Shown one piece after another: positions 50,707 to 58,983 of a DNA stretch of 64,000 bases (positions are counted from its first letter, which is position 1; every line of letters starts with the position of its first letter). The translations under genes were made by a program, and so were the position numbers. The DNA comes from Streptomyces sp. AC512_CC834. GTDB taxonomy: Bacteria > Actinomycetota > Actinomycetes > Streptomycetales > Streptomycetaceae. Location of the stretch: contig NZ_JAGMUO010000101.1 in the NCBI RefSeq assembly GCF_019049325.1, positions 219,819 to 283,818 on the forward strand, written 5' to 3'. Under the pieces are notes generated by a model. The model searched no databases. It was not told the origin of the DNA and worked only from the letters and a program-made list of their open reading frames with translations.

Positions 50707-52551
50707 ATGCAGATCAAGCCACGCCAGCACCTGCTGGACATCTGGCAGGCCATGGCCCGTCACTCGTTCGACGACGGGAAGCTCGTCCGGGGAGACACCG
50801 ACGGGCTGAGCAGCGTCGCGGACGCCGAACGCCTGCTCTGCCTGCTCTATCCGGCCACCGAGGTCCCCGCCTTCCGGCTCGACCAGCCGGACACCACCGA
50901 ACGTGACGTCCTGCGCGCCCTCGACCGGGTCGGCAGCCGGCTGGAGATCCCGCCCAACCTGGTCACCGCGCTGACCCAGTTCATGCGCACCCACACCGCG
51001 GCCGACGACAGCCCCACCTTCGCCGGCGGCCACTACTTCCGGCCCGCCGAGCCGGGCGGCGAGATCACCCACGCCCAGCGCCAGTTGGGCGTGGTCGACT
51101 CCTACTCCATGTCCGTCACGCTCTGCCTCGCCACCCTCGGATTCCTCAAGGTCTACGAAGGCACCACGACCCGCCCCGAGGTGCGCAAGGCGGTCACCGA
51201 GCTGAGGGAGGCCACCAACGCCCGGCTGACCGCCGCGATGGTCAGCCTGCTGCGCTCCTTCACCGTCAACGTCTTCGACGCCGAGTCCGAACAGGGTCAG
51301 CGGCTGATCGAGGTCATCGGACAGGGCCGGCAGTCCGACCGGCTCGTCCTCCAGCAGTTCTCCCACCGGTTGCGCCCCCTGCGCGCCACCATCATCGAGA
51401 GCATCTCCAGAGGCATCCAGGTCGACGAGGGCATCCGCGACGAAAGCCAGCTCTTCGAGTGCGGCTGGGCCTGGGGCATCGTCAAGGACGCTCCGGAGGT
51501 CGACGTCCTGGCCGTCCCGGTAACCGGCCAGCCCGAGGGCATCGCCGACCGGCTGCCCTACGTGTACTTCACCGTCGCCGCCCTCGACGGCATCCAGGAC
51601 CTGTTCTCCGACCGCACCCTCACCCTCGGCCTGCTCGACGAGGACCAGCAGAAGCTCGCCGAGATGCTGCGCCTGCGCTGGGAACTGAGCCAGCAGTACT
51701 GGTCCGCGATCGCCCGCTTCGGCACCGACCGCTGGCCCCTGGAGGACCTGCCCTGGCAGACCACCGGACTGCGGCTGGAGTCCGAGTACTTCTCCCTGAC
51801 CGTCGCGGCCATCGTGGTCCACGACCTGGTCCGCCGGAAAGCCACCGACGACGACCTCACCCGCACCGTCGCCGTCATGGAACGCCTCGCCGACCGGGGC
51901 AGGGTCACCAGCCGCATGACCCGGCGGGACACCACCATCCGGCTGCACAACCCGGGCGTCACCATGCCGCTCGCCGGGTCCGAGGACTCCGGCGGTCAAC
52001 TGCTGTGGCGGATGACGGACTTCTCCGCCCAGCTCCTCAAGCGAAGCATCCAGCTCGCCGAGCTGTCCCGGAACATCGGCGCCCAGGACCGTCTGCTGCG
52101 CCTGTCCGAGCAGACCTTCGAGCACCTGTGGTCACGGCGCATCGAAGACGAGGAGGGCGCCGGCCTCTGGGACAACGTCCAGGCCGTCTACCCCGAAGCG
52201 GGCGACGTCGCCCTGCGCATGTCCTGGAGCATCACCGAGCGTGTCACCGAATGCCTCGTCGCCGCCCGCAACCTGTACGTGCAGCAGCCCATCCGCAGCC
52301 CCGAACTGGCCGAGATGGCCCGCGAACTGCTCAGTGAGGCCACCCACCTGTTCGGCAAGGAGCAGTTGGAGGCGTCCGCCGCCGCCGACGGAAGCAGAGC
52401 CCGGGCCATGCGCAGCATCGAGAGCCGGCTCGACCACGCCCGCAGCCTGGTCGACGACCGGCCCGCGACCGCCTTCGCACTGGCCCTGCCCGTGCTCCAG
52501 GAACTCGACACCCTGGCCCAGGCCAGGGGCGCAGCCGCGCAGGAGGTGTGA
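50707..52551 (+). CDS. SCO2524-type protein, unknown function
   Basis: A 614-residue soluble, largely helical protein starting MQIKPRQHLLDIWQAMARHS. No enzymatic motif, membrane segment or signal peptide is seen. It has many Arg, Glu and Leu residues and a C-terminal helical region (MRSIESRLDHARSLVDDRPA). It is recognised only as the SCO2524 family from the conserved cluster. Its last four bases overlap the start of the P-loop gene (GTGA), so the two are translationally coupled and may form a complex. Confidence 0.8.
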   Translation: MQIKPRQHLLDIWQAMARHSFDDGKLVRGDTDGLSSVADAERLLCLLYPATEVPAFRLDQPDTTERDVLRALDRVGSRLEIPPNLVTALTQFMRTHTAADDSPTFAGGHYFRPAEPGGEITHAQRQLGVVDSYSMSVTLCLATLGFLKVYEGTTTRPEVRKAVTELREATNARLTAAMVSLLRSFTVNVFDAESEQGQRLIEVIGQGRQSDRLVLQQFSHRLRPLRATIIESISRGIQVDEGIRDESQLFECGWAWGIVKDAPEVDVLAVPVTGQPEGIADRLPYVYFTVAALDGIQDLFSDRTLTLGLLDEDQQKLAEMLRLRWELSQQYWSAIARFGTDRWPLEDLPWQTTGLRLESEYFSLTVAAIVVHDLVRRKATDDDLTRTVAVMERLADRGRVTSRMTRRDTTIRLHNPGVTMPLAGSEDSGGQLLWRMTDFSAQLLKRSIQLAELSRNIGAQDRLLRLSEQTFEHLWSRRIEDEEGAGLWDNVQAVYPEAGDVALRMSWSITERVTECLVAARNLYVQQPIRSPELAEMARELLSEATHLFGKEQLEASAAADGSRARAMRSIESRLDHARSLVDDRPATAFALALPVLQELDTLAQARGAAAQEV

Positions 52552-53471
52552 GCGTGCTCGTCTTCGCCGCCTCCGACAAAGGAGGCACGGGGCGCTCGGT
52601 GACCAGCGCCAACCTGGCCTACCAGCGTGCCCTCGCCGGTGACCACGTGGCCTACGTGGACTTCGACTTCGGCTCGCCCACCGCCGCCGCCGTCTTCGAC
52701 GTGCCCTCCGCGATGCGCGGCACCGAGGAACGCGGCCTCCACTCCTACCTGGAGGGCGAGACGGCCGAGCCGGTCAGGATCGACGTCTGGCGGCAGACCG
52801 AGCACCCGCTGCTGCGCGCCCGCCCCAACCAGTCCGGCCGCCTCGTGCTGTTCCCCGGCGACGCGGGCGGCGGCGAGTTCGCCACCGGCGAGGAGGGCCT
52901 GGAGCGGTGCATCGACCTGCTGCTGCGGCTCAACGGCGAGTTCGACCTCACCGTCGTCGACCTCAGCGCCGGCCGCAGCTACGCCGTCGACATGGTCCTC
53001 GCGGCCACCGCCCACCCCCGGATGCGCAACGTCCCCTTCCGCTGGCTGGTCTTCCACCGCTGGACCCGCCAGCACGTGATCGCCGCCTCCGGCCTCGTCC
53101 ACAAGGAACACGGCATCATCGGCGGCGGCGTCGAACGCGGCCACGACGAGGACACCCTGCGCGCCGCCATCCGCTTCGTACGGGCCGCCGTGCCCGACCC
53201 CGAGTCGCCCCTGTGGTCGCAGGGCTCGCCCGCCCAGGCCGCCTGGATGCAGGCCTGCGACGAGGCACTGCGCCGGCTCGCCGCCGAGCACCGCATCGGC
53301 GACAGCGTTGTCCTCGGCGTCGTACCGCTGGAGCCCATACTCCAGTGGCGCGAGCAGTTGATCACCGAGGAGGACGTGCTCGCCACCCAGATCGCCAACA
53401 AGGAGACCCTGGAGGCGCTCGAGGAGATCGCCCGGCGCCTGACCGACGACTCGTACTGGGGGCGGCCGTGA
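52548..53471 (+). CDS. SCO2523-type ParA/MinD-like protein with variant P-loop
   Basis: A 307-residue protein of the MinD/ParA deviant-Walker class. The N-terminal FAASDKGGTGRSVTSANLAY keeps the signature lysine but has Arg in place of the usual P-loop Lys (KGGTGRS instead of KGGTGKS). The Walker-like strand VAYVDFDFGSPTA follows, and VVDLSAG takes the place of a typical Walker B. ATP hydrolysis may therefore be weak or absent. It overlaps both neighbours by four bases. ParA-type proteins position or load cargo; the cargo here is unknown. Confidence 0.85.
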   Translation: MSVLVFAASDKGGTGRSVTSANLAYQRALAGDHVAYVDFDFGSPTAAAVFDVPSAMRGTEERGLHSYLEGETAEPVRIDVWRQTEHPLLRARPNQSGRLVLFPGDAGGGEFATGEEGLERCIDLLLRLNGEFDLTVVDLSAGRSYAVDMVLAATAHPRMRNVPFRWLVFHRWTRQHVIAASGLVHKEHGIIGGGVERGHDEDTLRAAIRFVRAAVPDPESPLWSQGSPAQAAWMQACDEALRRLAAEHRIGDSVVLGVVPLEPILQWREQLITEEDVLATQIANKETLEALEEIARRLTDDSYWGRP

Positions 53472-54433
53472 GCGACGCAGTGTTCCGCGAGACCGCCGCC
53501 GAGCCGCGCACCCAGTCGGTGCCGCTGGCCCACCTCTCCCTGGAGCTGGGCCACCTCTACATGGAGGACTTCGAGGCCGGACCCGAGCGGCTGCGCGCGC
53601 ACTTCGCCGAAGTGGGGCTCTGGGTGGCGGCGGCCCGCGCCGCCGCCACCGCCCGGGCCGGCGGCAAACGCGCCCGGATCAGCACCTGCTTCCTCATCGA
53701 CGACTACTTCACCCGCTTCTCCACCCCCGCCGAAGTCGTCCCCATGCTGCTCGCCGAGGCCGAGCGGGCCGGGCTGACCGTCGACTACCTGGCCCGCGAG
53801 TCCGGCTGCGCCGTCACCGGCAAGGTGCCGGTCGCTCAGGCGGTGGCAGGCCGCATCGTCGAGTCACCGCCGCCCGGCAGCTACGGCCTGCGACCGCCCG
53901 CCGCGCAGACCGGCTGGCTCGCCAACGGCGAACGCAGCCCCGTCGCCCGCGCCCCGCAGGCGATGAAACGGGCCGCCGTCTGGCAGCCGCCCCGCGAGAG
54001 CGCGGCCCGCCGCCACTCCGTCTTCCTCGACGTCGAACTGTGGAACGACGACGCCGACGGGCACCGCACCTGGTCCTGCCCCTTCCTCGCCGCCGTCTGG
54101 CAGCTCGCCCGCCTCGGACTGCTGCGCAACGAGGGCGAGGCCGTCCTCGCCCCCCAGCCGCGCACCGCCGCCGGCTTCCCCGACGACTGGGACGAACTGC
54201 CCACCCTGCTCCGGCTCAACGACCGCGCCGACCCGTTCTCCGCCTACCGGACCTGCTCGGTCCTGCCCAACCGTTTCCTCCCCGTCGAACACGCCGTCCG
54301 CGTGATCCTCGACCAGATCGAGGTCGACCCCGGCGCCCTGTTACAGGTCGCCGAACGCTCCGGACGCGAACGCACCCCCGTCCCGGACTCGGTCGCCGAC
54401 CGCGTCTCCTACGTCTTCTACGCGGGACCCTGA
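53468..54433 (+). CDS. SCO2522-type protein, unknown function
   Basis: A 321-residue soluble protein starting VSDAVFRETAAEPRTQSVPL at a GTG that overlaps the previous stop. It has ISTCFLIDDYFTRFSTPAEV near the N-terminus and FLPVEHAVRVILDQIEVDPG near the C-terminus. The acidic IDDYF and the central SVFLDVELWNDD could be metal- or nucleotide-binding, but no known fold is recognised. It belongs to the SCO2522 family, found only with these neighbours. The next gene starts one base after its stop. Confidence 0.8.
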   Translation: MSDAVFRETAAEPRTQSVPLAHLSLELGHLYMEDFEAGPERLRAHFAEVGLWVAAARAAATARAGGKRARISTCFLIDDYFTRFSTPAEVVPMLLAEAERAGLTVDYLARESGCAVTGKVPVAQAVAGRIVESPPPGSYGLRPPAAQTGWLANGERSPVARAPQAMKRAAVWQPPRESAARRHSVFLDVELWNDDADGHRTWSCPFLAAVWQLARLGLLRNEGEAVLAPQPRTAAGFPDDWDELPTLLRLNDRADPFSAYRTCSVLPNRFLPVEHAVRVILDQIEVDPGALLQVAERSGRERTPVPDSVADRVSYVFYAGP

Positions 54434-54434
54434 C

Positions 54435-55415
54435 ATGGCGCCGCGGCAGAGCACCCCGCCCGCCGTCCTCGCCTGCGGCGAGATCCGCACCTGCCTGCTG
54501 CCCGCCCGGCAGGCCCTCGACATCCGCTCCGCCGCCCAACTCCTCGGCCTGCGCGCCGACGAACGGGTCCTGCTCTCCGAACGCCCCGGCCTCTACGCGC
54601 GTTCCCCCGACACCCTCACTGGCGTCGACTGCCCGCTGCCCAGCTCCAACGGCGCCCGGATCCGCGCGGTCGGCACCGTCGCCGCCCACGCCGCGCTCAC
54701 CGAGGGCCGCGTCCTGCAGACCTCCGCGCACTGCCGGCTCCCGGCCACCGGACCCGACCAGCGGCGGCCGTGGGGCGAGTACCTGGTGCGGCCCGGCCTC
54801 GTCGAACCGTTCGGGAAGCTCCCCCACGAGGCCGTCGCGCAGGGCGTACTCGGCGGCCCACGCCACGGCGACCTCGATGTCGGCCTGATCGCCGACGGGC
54901 TGCTCACCCGGCTGCTGCGCCACCCCCTGCTCGACCAGCGCCCGCCCTTCCGGTCCCGCCCGACCCGGCTGCGCTGGGTGGCCCTGCCCGCCGAACCGGG
55001 CGAAGGCCCCACCCTCGAACGGTTCACCCTCGCCGAGGACGAGCTGCGCACCGTACGCCTGCGCGTCCCCGAGGACACCGCGGACTCCGACCTCGCCGCG
55101 CTCGTCGACGACCTCGCCCTGCACGACTGGCTGCTCACCACCGTCGTCCGCATGCTCGACGGTCTCCGCCTGGGCGCCGGAGCGGCGCAGGACGCCGGCG
55201 CCGTCGTACGGACGCTGCGGCCGGCCGTCGACCACCTGCTGCATCTGTGGATGCCGCGGGCCCGGGTGGCCGCCGAACTGGCCACGCTGTGGGACCCGCT
55301 GGAGGAACGGCCCGGCTTCACCCGGCAGTGGCTGGCACTGGTGCAGCGCATCCGCGACCAGCTCACCCTGCACGCCATACCCGCACCCCACCGGGAGGTG
55401 GAACCAGCCCCCTGA
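54435..55415 (+). CDS. SCO2521-type protein, unknown function
   Basis: A 326-residue protein starting MAPRQSTPPAVLACGEIRTC. It has no membrane segment; its C-terminal half is helical (AALVDDLALHDWLLTTVVRM, AGAVVRTLRPAVDHLLHLWM). It is the SCO2521 family member that closes the five-gene cluster. No enzymatic residues can be pointed out. The gap of one base after SCO2522 means the whole series is almost certainly one transcript. Confidence 0.8.
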   Translation: MAPRQSTPPAVLACGEIRTCLLPARQALDIRSAAQLLGLRADERVLLSERPGLYARSPDTLTGVDCPLPSSNGARIRAVGTVAAHAALTEGRVLQTSAHCRLPATGPDQRRPWGEYLVRPGLVEPFGKLPHEAVAQGVLGGPRHGDLDVGLIADGLLTRLLRHPLLDQRPPFRSRPTRLRWVALPAEPGEGPTLERFTLAEDELRTVRLRVPEDTADSDLAALVDDLALHDWLLTTVVRMLDGLRLGAGAAQDAGAVVRTLRPAVDHLLHLWMPRARVAAELATLWDPLEERPGFTRQWLALVQRIRDQLTLHAIPAPHREVEPAP

Positions 55416-55503
55416 CCGGGCGCCCCAGGGACCCCGGCACCCGACCCGCACGCACATCCCCGCACCCCTATCCGACGCGTATCCCAACGGGGGGAGAAGC
55501 GAG

Positions 55504-56628
55504 ATGAGCACGGCACAGTCACCCCGCCCCGACGACACGGCCCGCACGGCCCGCACGACCCACCCGACCGACCTGAGGGGGGAGTCCCCCTGGGCGCGCA
55601 TGCTGCTGGTCGCCCTCGTCGTCGGCGCCCTCTTCTGGAGCGTCACGGCGCTGATCGGCCCGGACGACGGCACGCTGCGGCAGTTCGTGTCCGCGGTGCT
55701 CTGCGCCGGCGCGGCGGTAGCCGTCCAGTACGTCCTCGGCCTGGCCCCACGACCGGGACCGCAGCGCCTGGACGAGCACACCCGGCGGGTGGAAGGCGCC
55801 CTGGCCGAGAACACCGCCGCCCTGCGCGACGGTCTGCGCCGCTACGACGACGAGCTGACGACGGGCCTGACCCGGCACACCGAGGACGTCAAGCAGTTGG
55901 TCGAGACCCACGTCACCCAGGTCGACCACCGGTCGGCCGAGGCCGGGCGCCCGCTGGACCCGGTCCGCGTCGACAGCGTGCCCGACCTGGCCAAGGGCTT
56001 CGCCGACGTCCTGCTGCCCAGCGGCTCTATCCTCCACACCTTCGTCCACCTGGAGATGTCCCGGGTGGTCGGCCACATGGCGGACCTGACCAACCTGAGC
56101 GCCGAATGCCCCGGCGAGAACCACGAGTGGATGCTCACCCTCACCCGCGCCGCCGAGCAGTCCGTCCTCGCCACCAGCACCTCCGTCGACCGGGAGTTCT
56201 GGACCAGCGAGCCCGCCGGCCGCTACCTCGACGCCCAGCAGGCGGCCATCGACGAACAGGGCGTCACGGTACGCCGCCTGTTCCTGCTGGAGAGCGCCCG
56301 CGAACTCGACGACCGGCTGCTGCGGCTGTGCGAGGAGCAGGAACTGCGCCGCATCGACGTACGCGTGGCGGTCCTGCCCGAACTGCCGCCGCACCTCCAG
56401 CGCGGCACCACCAACGACTTCATCCTCTACGACGAGGAGGTGTCGTTCGAGATCGAGCAGGACCTGCGCGACGTCAACGTCCGCACCCGGCTCACCGCCC
56501 GCCAGGACTACGTACGGGCCCGGCTCAAGCGCTTCAAGGAACTCTGGGACGCGGGCATGGGCCTGCGCGAACTCGAGGTGCGGGTCGACGACGAGGAGGA
56601 CGGCAACTGGATGGTCGACCGGACCTGA
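55504..56628 (+). CDS. membrane-anchored protein with phospholipase D-like C-terminal region
   Basis: A 374-residue protein with two transmembrane helices (about residues 33-52 and 61-80). A coiled-coil-like stretch (about 88-135) and a cytoplasmic domain follow. That domain (AAEQSVLATSTSVDREFW, RRIDVRVAVLPELPPHL, NDFILYDEEVSFEIEQ) has the strand pattern of phospholipase D-like proteins but lacks the HKD catalytic motif. It has an excellent GGGGGAGAAGC ribosome binding site and starts 88 bases after the SCO2521 gene. It may be the membrane partner of the cluster; that link is an inference from position. Confidence 0.7.
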   Translation: MSTAQSPRPDDTARTARTTHPTDLRGESPWARMLLVALVVGALFWSVTALIGPDDGTLRQFVSAVLCAGAAVAVQYVLGLAPRPGPQRLDEHTRRVEGALAENTAALRDGLRRYDDELTTGLTRHTEDVKQLVETHVTQVDHRSAEAGRPLDPVRVDSVPDLAKGFADVLLPSGSILHTFVHLEMSRVVGHMADLTNLSAECPGENHEWMLTLTRAAEQSVLATSTSVDREFWTSEPAGRYLDAQQAAIDEQGVTVRRLFLLESARELDDRLLRLCEEQELRRIDVRVAVLPELPPHLQRGTTNDFILYDEEVSFEIEQDLRDVNVRTRLTARQDYVRARLKRFKELWDAGMGLRELEVRVDDEEDGNWMVDRT

Positions 56629-56675
56629 GACCACCTGGGGCCACCCGGGACCACCTGAGGCCACCTTGAGGCCAC

Positions 56676-56691
56676 TACTCCCCGGGGAGTA
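56676..56691. promoter_or_regulatory. perfect 16-bp palindrome before the MMPL gene
   Basis: TACTCCCCGGGGAGTA reads the same on both strands and has no loop, so it is better explained as a protein-binding site than as a terminator. It lies 48 bases after the membrane protein gene and about 120 before the MMPL start. The response regulator or another dimeric regulator could bind here. Confidence 0.6.
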
Positions 56692-56813
56692 ACGGCCGCC
56701 GCAGGTCACCCGGGGCAGTAGCCGCCAACTCGCCCTCGCGCCCGACGTATCGGATGCCCGCCGGCGGAAGTCTGGGAACCGACCCAGACATCCACCGGAG
56801 GGAGGCCCGTCAG

Positions 56814-58907
56814 ATGGGGGCCGTAGGAACAAGTGGGCCAAGCGGGGGACGACGGCGGGCCGTGCCCTGGCTGGTGCTCGGACTGTGGATCGCCGTCCTG
56901 GCCATCGCCTCGCCGTTCGCGTCGAAACTCGCGGACGTGCAGCGCGACCGGGCCGTCGACTACCTGCCGGCGAGCGCCGACTCGACGCAGGTCGCCAAGA
57001 TCCAGGACCGACTGCCCGGCGGCGAGGCCACCGAGATGGTCCTCGTCTACCACCGCGACGCCGGACTGACCGCCGCCGACAAGGCCACCGCCGCCGAGCA
57101 GGTCGCCGAGATCGCCGGAGCGCACGAACTGACCGGCCGCCCGGCGGGCATCCCGTCCAAGGACGGCACCACCCTCATGTACCCGGTCGCCTCCACCGAG
57201 CCCGGCACGGACGAGGAGGCCCGCGACGCACTCGTCAACGACGTACGGGACGTCGCCCTCGGCGGCGACGGGCTGAGCGTCGAGGTCGGCGGCGCCGGCG
57301 CGCTCGCCACCGACGCCTCCGAGGTCTACAACTCCCTCGACGGCCCCCTGCTCTACACCACCGCGGCAGTGGTCGCCCTCCTCCTGATCCTCATCTACCG
57401 CAGCCCCTTCCTGTGGCTCGTCCCGCTCGCCGTCGCCGGAATCGCCGACTACCTCTCCATGGGCGTCGCCTACGGCCTCAACCAGTGGTTCGGCACCGCC
57501 GTCTCCGGCCAGAGCAGCGGCATCATGACGATCCTCGTCTTCGGCGTCGGCACCGACTACGCGCTGCTGCTGGTCTCCCGCTACCGCGAGGAACTGCGCA
57601 GAATCGAACGACCGTACGACGCCATGGTTGCCGCCCTGCGCGGCTGCGGCCCCGCCGTACTCGCCTCCTCCGGCACCGTCGCCGCCGGACTGCTGTGCCT
57701 GCTCGCCGCCGACCTCAACTCCAGCCGGGGCATGGGCCCCCTCGGCACCGTCGGCGTCCTGTGCGCGCTGGCCGCGATGCTGACCCTGCTGCCCGCGATC
57801 CTGGTCCTGCTGGGCCGCCGCGTCTTCTGGCCCCTGGTTCCCCGGTACGGCAGCACGCCCAAGGCCCGCAGGTCCCTGTTCGCCGCGATGGGCAGCTCCG
57901 CCGAACGCCGGCCCCGCACCGTCCTGGTGGGCGGCGCCGTCCTGCTCGGCGCGCTGGCGCTCGGAGCGTTCGCCCTGCCGGGCAACCTCAAGCAGGAGGA
58001 CACCTTCACCACCAGGCCCGACGCCATCGCCGCGATGGAGACCCTCGCCGCCGCCTACCCGGAGCGCGGCACCCAGCCCATCACCGTCATCGCACCCACC
58101 GACCGGGCGGAGGCCGCCCTCGCCGAGGCCCGCGACACCCGCGGCGTCAAGAGCGCCGAGGCCGGCCGCAGCGGAGGAGGCTGGACCGAGCTGACCGTAC
58201 TGGCCTCCGCGCCGCCCCAGTCGGCCGCCGAGACCGCCACCATCGAGTCCCTGCGCGACTCGCTCGACGGCTCCTACGTCGGCGGCCCCAGCGCCCAGCA
58301 GATCGACCTGGAGGACACCAACGCGCGCGACACCGTCATCGTCGTACCGATCGTGCTGCTGTCGGTCCTGCTGATCCTCACGGTGCTGCTGCGCTCCCTG
58401 GTGGCGCCGCTCATCCTGGTCGCCGCGGTCGTCGCCGTATGGGGCGCGGCCCTCGGCATCGGCGGACTCGTCTTCGGGCCCCTCTTCGGCCTCGAGGGCA
58501 CCGACCCGGGCCTCGGACTGCTCTCCTTCGTCTTCCTGGTCGCCCTCGGCGTCGACTACGGCATCTTCCTGATGCACCGCATGCGCGAGGAGGCCCTGAA
58601 GGGCGCCGAACCCACCCGGGCGGCCCTGGCCGCGCTGCGCGCCACCGGCGGCGTCATCGCCTCCGCCGGACTGGTCCTCGCGGCCACCTTCGCGGTGCTC
58701 ACCAGCATGCCGATGGTGCAGCTCGTCGAGCTGGGCTTCGTCATCGCCGTCGGCGTCCTGCTCGACACGTTCCTCGTCCGCACCTACCTGGTGACCAGCG
58801 CGAGCGTCGCCCTGCGCCGCCGGGTGTGGTGGCCGGGCCGGCTGTCACGGGCGCCCGCGGAGCCGGGACCGGCACCGGCGGATGAGCGGGAGCCCGCCGG
58901 TGTCTGA
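56814..58907 (+). CDS. MMPL family transporter
   Basis: A 697-residue RND-superfamily exporter of the MMPL type, driven by the proton gradient, often moving lipids or hydrophobic compounds. It shows two repeated halves, each with a large extracytoplasmic domain and about six helices. The proton-relay-type Asp-Tyr pairs are in GVGTDYALLLVSRYREEL and GVDYGIFLMHRMREE. The start ATG 56814 has GGAGGGAGG 10 bases upstream and is preferred over 56754. It is followed by a hairpin (58936-58961) and a histidine kinase/response regulator pair that may control it. Confidence 0.92.
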   Translation: MGAVGTSGPSGGRRRAVPWLVLGLWIAVLAIASPFASKLADVQRDRAVDYLPASADSTQVAKIQDRLPGGEATEMVLVYHRDAGLTAADKATAAEQVAEIAGAHELTGRPAGIPSKDGTTLMYPVASTEPGTDEEARDALVNDVRDVALGGDGLSVEVGGAGALATDASEVYNSLDGPLLYTTAAVVALLLILIYRSPFLWLVPLAVAGIADYLSMGVAYGLNQWFGTAVSGQSSGIMTILVFGVGTDYALLLVSRYREELRRIERPYDAMVAALRGCGPAVLASSGTVAAGLLCLLAADLNSSRGMGPLGTVGVLCALAAMLTLLPAILVLLGRRVFWPLVPRYGSTPKARRSLFAAMGSSAERRPRTVLVGGAVLLGALALGAFALPGNLKQEDTFTTRPDAIAAMETLAAAYPERGTQPITVIAPTDRAEAALAEARDTRGVKSAEAGRSGGGWTELTVLASAPPQSAAETATIESLRDSLDGSYVGGPSAQQIDLEDTNARDTVIVVPIVLLSVLLILTVLLRSLVAPLILVAAVVAVWGAALGIGGLVFGPLFGLEGTDPGLGLLSFVFLVALGVDYGIFLMHRMREEALKGAEPTRAALAALRATGGVIASAGLVLAATFAVLTSMPMVQLVELGFVIAVGVLLDTFLVRTYLVTSASVALRRRVWWPGRLSRAPAEPGPAPADEREPAGV

Positions 58908-58935
58908 CCCGTCCGACCCGTCTCACGACCGGAGT

Positions 58936-58961
58936 GCGCCCCTCCCCTCCCGGAGGGGCGC
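58936..58961 (+). terminator. terminator hairpin between the MMPL gene and the kinase gene
   Basis: GCGCCCCTCC and GGAGGGGCGC form a perfect 10-bp stem with a CCTCCC loop. It lies 29 bases after the MMPL stop and just before the GTG at 58984, which supports that GTG as the true kinase start. Confidence 0.75.
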
Positions 58962-58983
58962 GTCCGTCGCGGAGTATGGGCGC

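Noticed and set aside
56706..58577. Long minus-strand frame opposite the MMPL gene
   Set aside because: Asp/Glu/Gly-rich shadow translation without any domain.
58882..58983. Upstream ATG as the histidine kinase start
   Set aside because: It would overlap the MMPL gene and translate through a strong hairpin; GTG 58984 has a better context.
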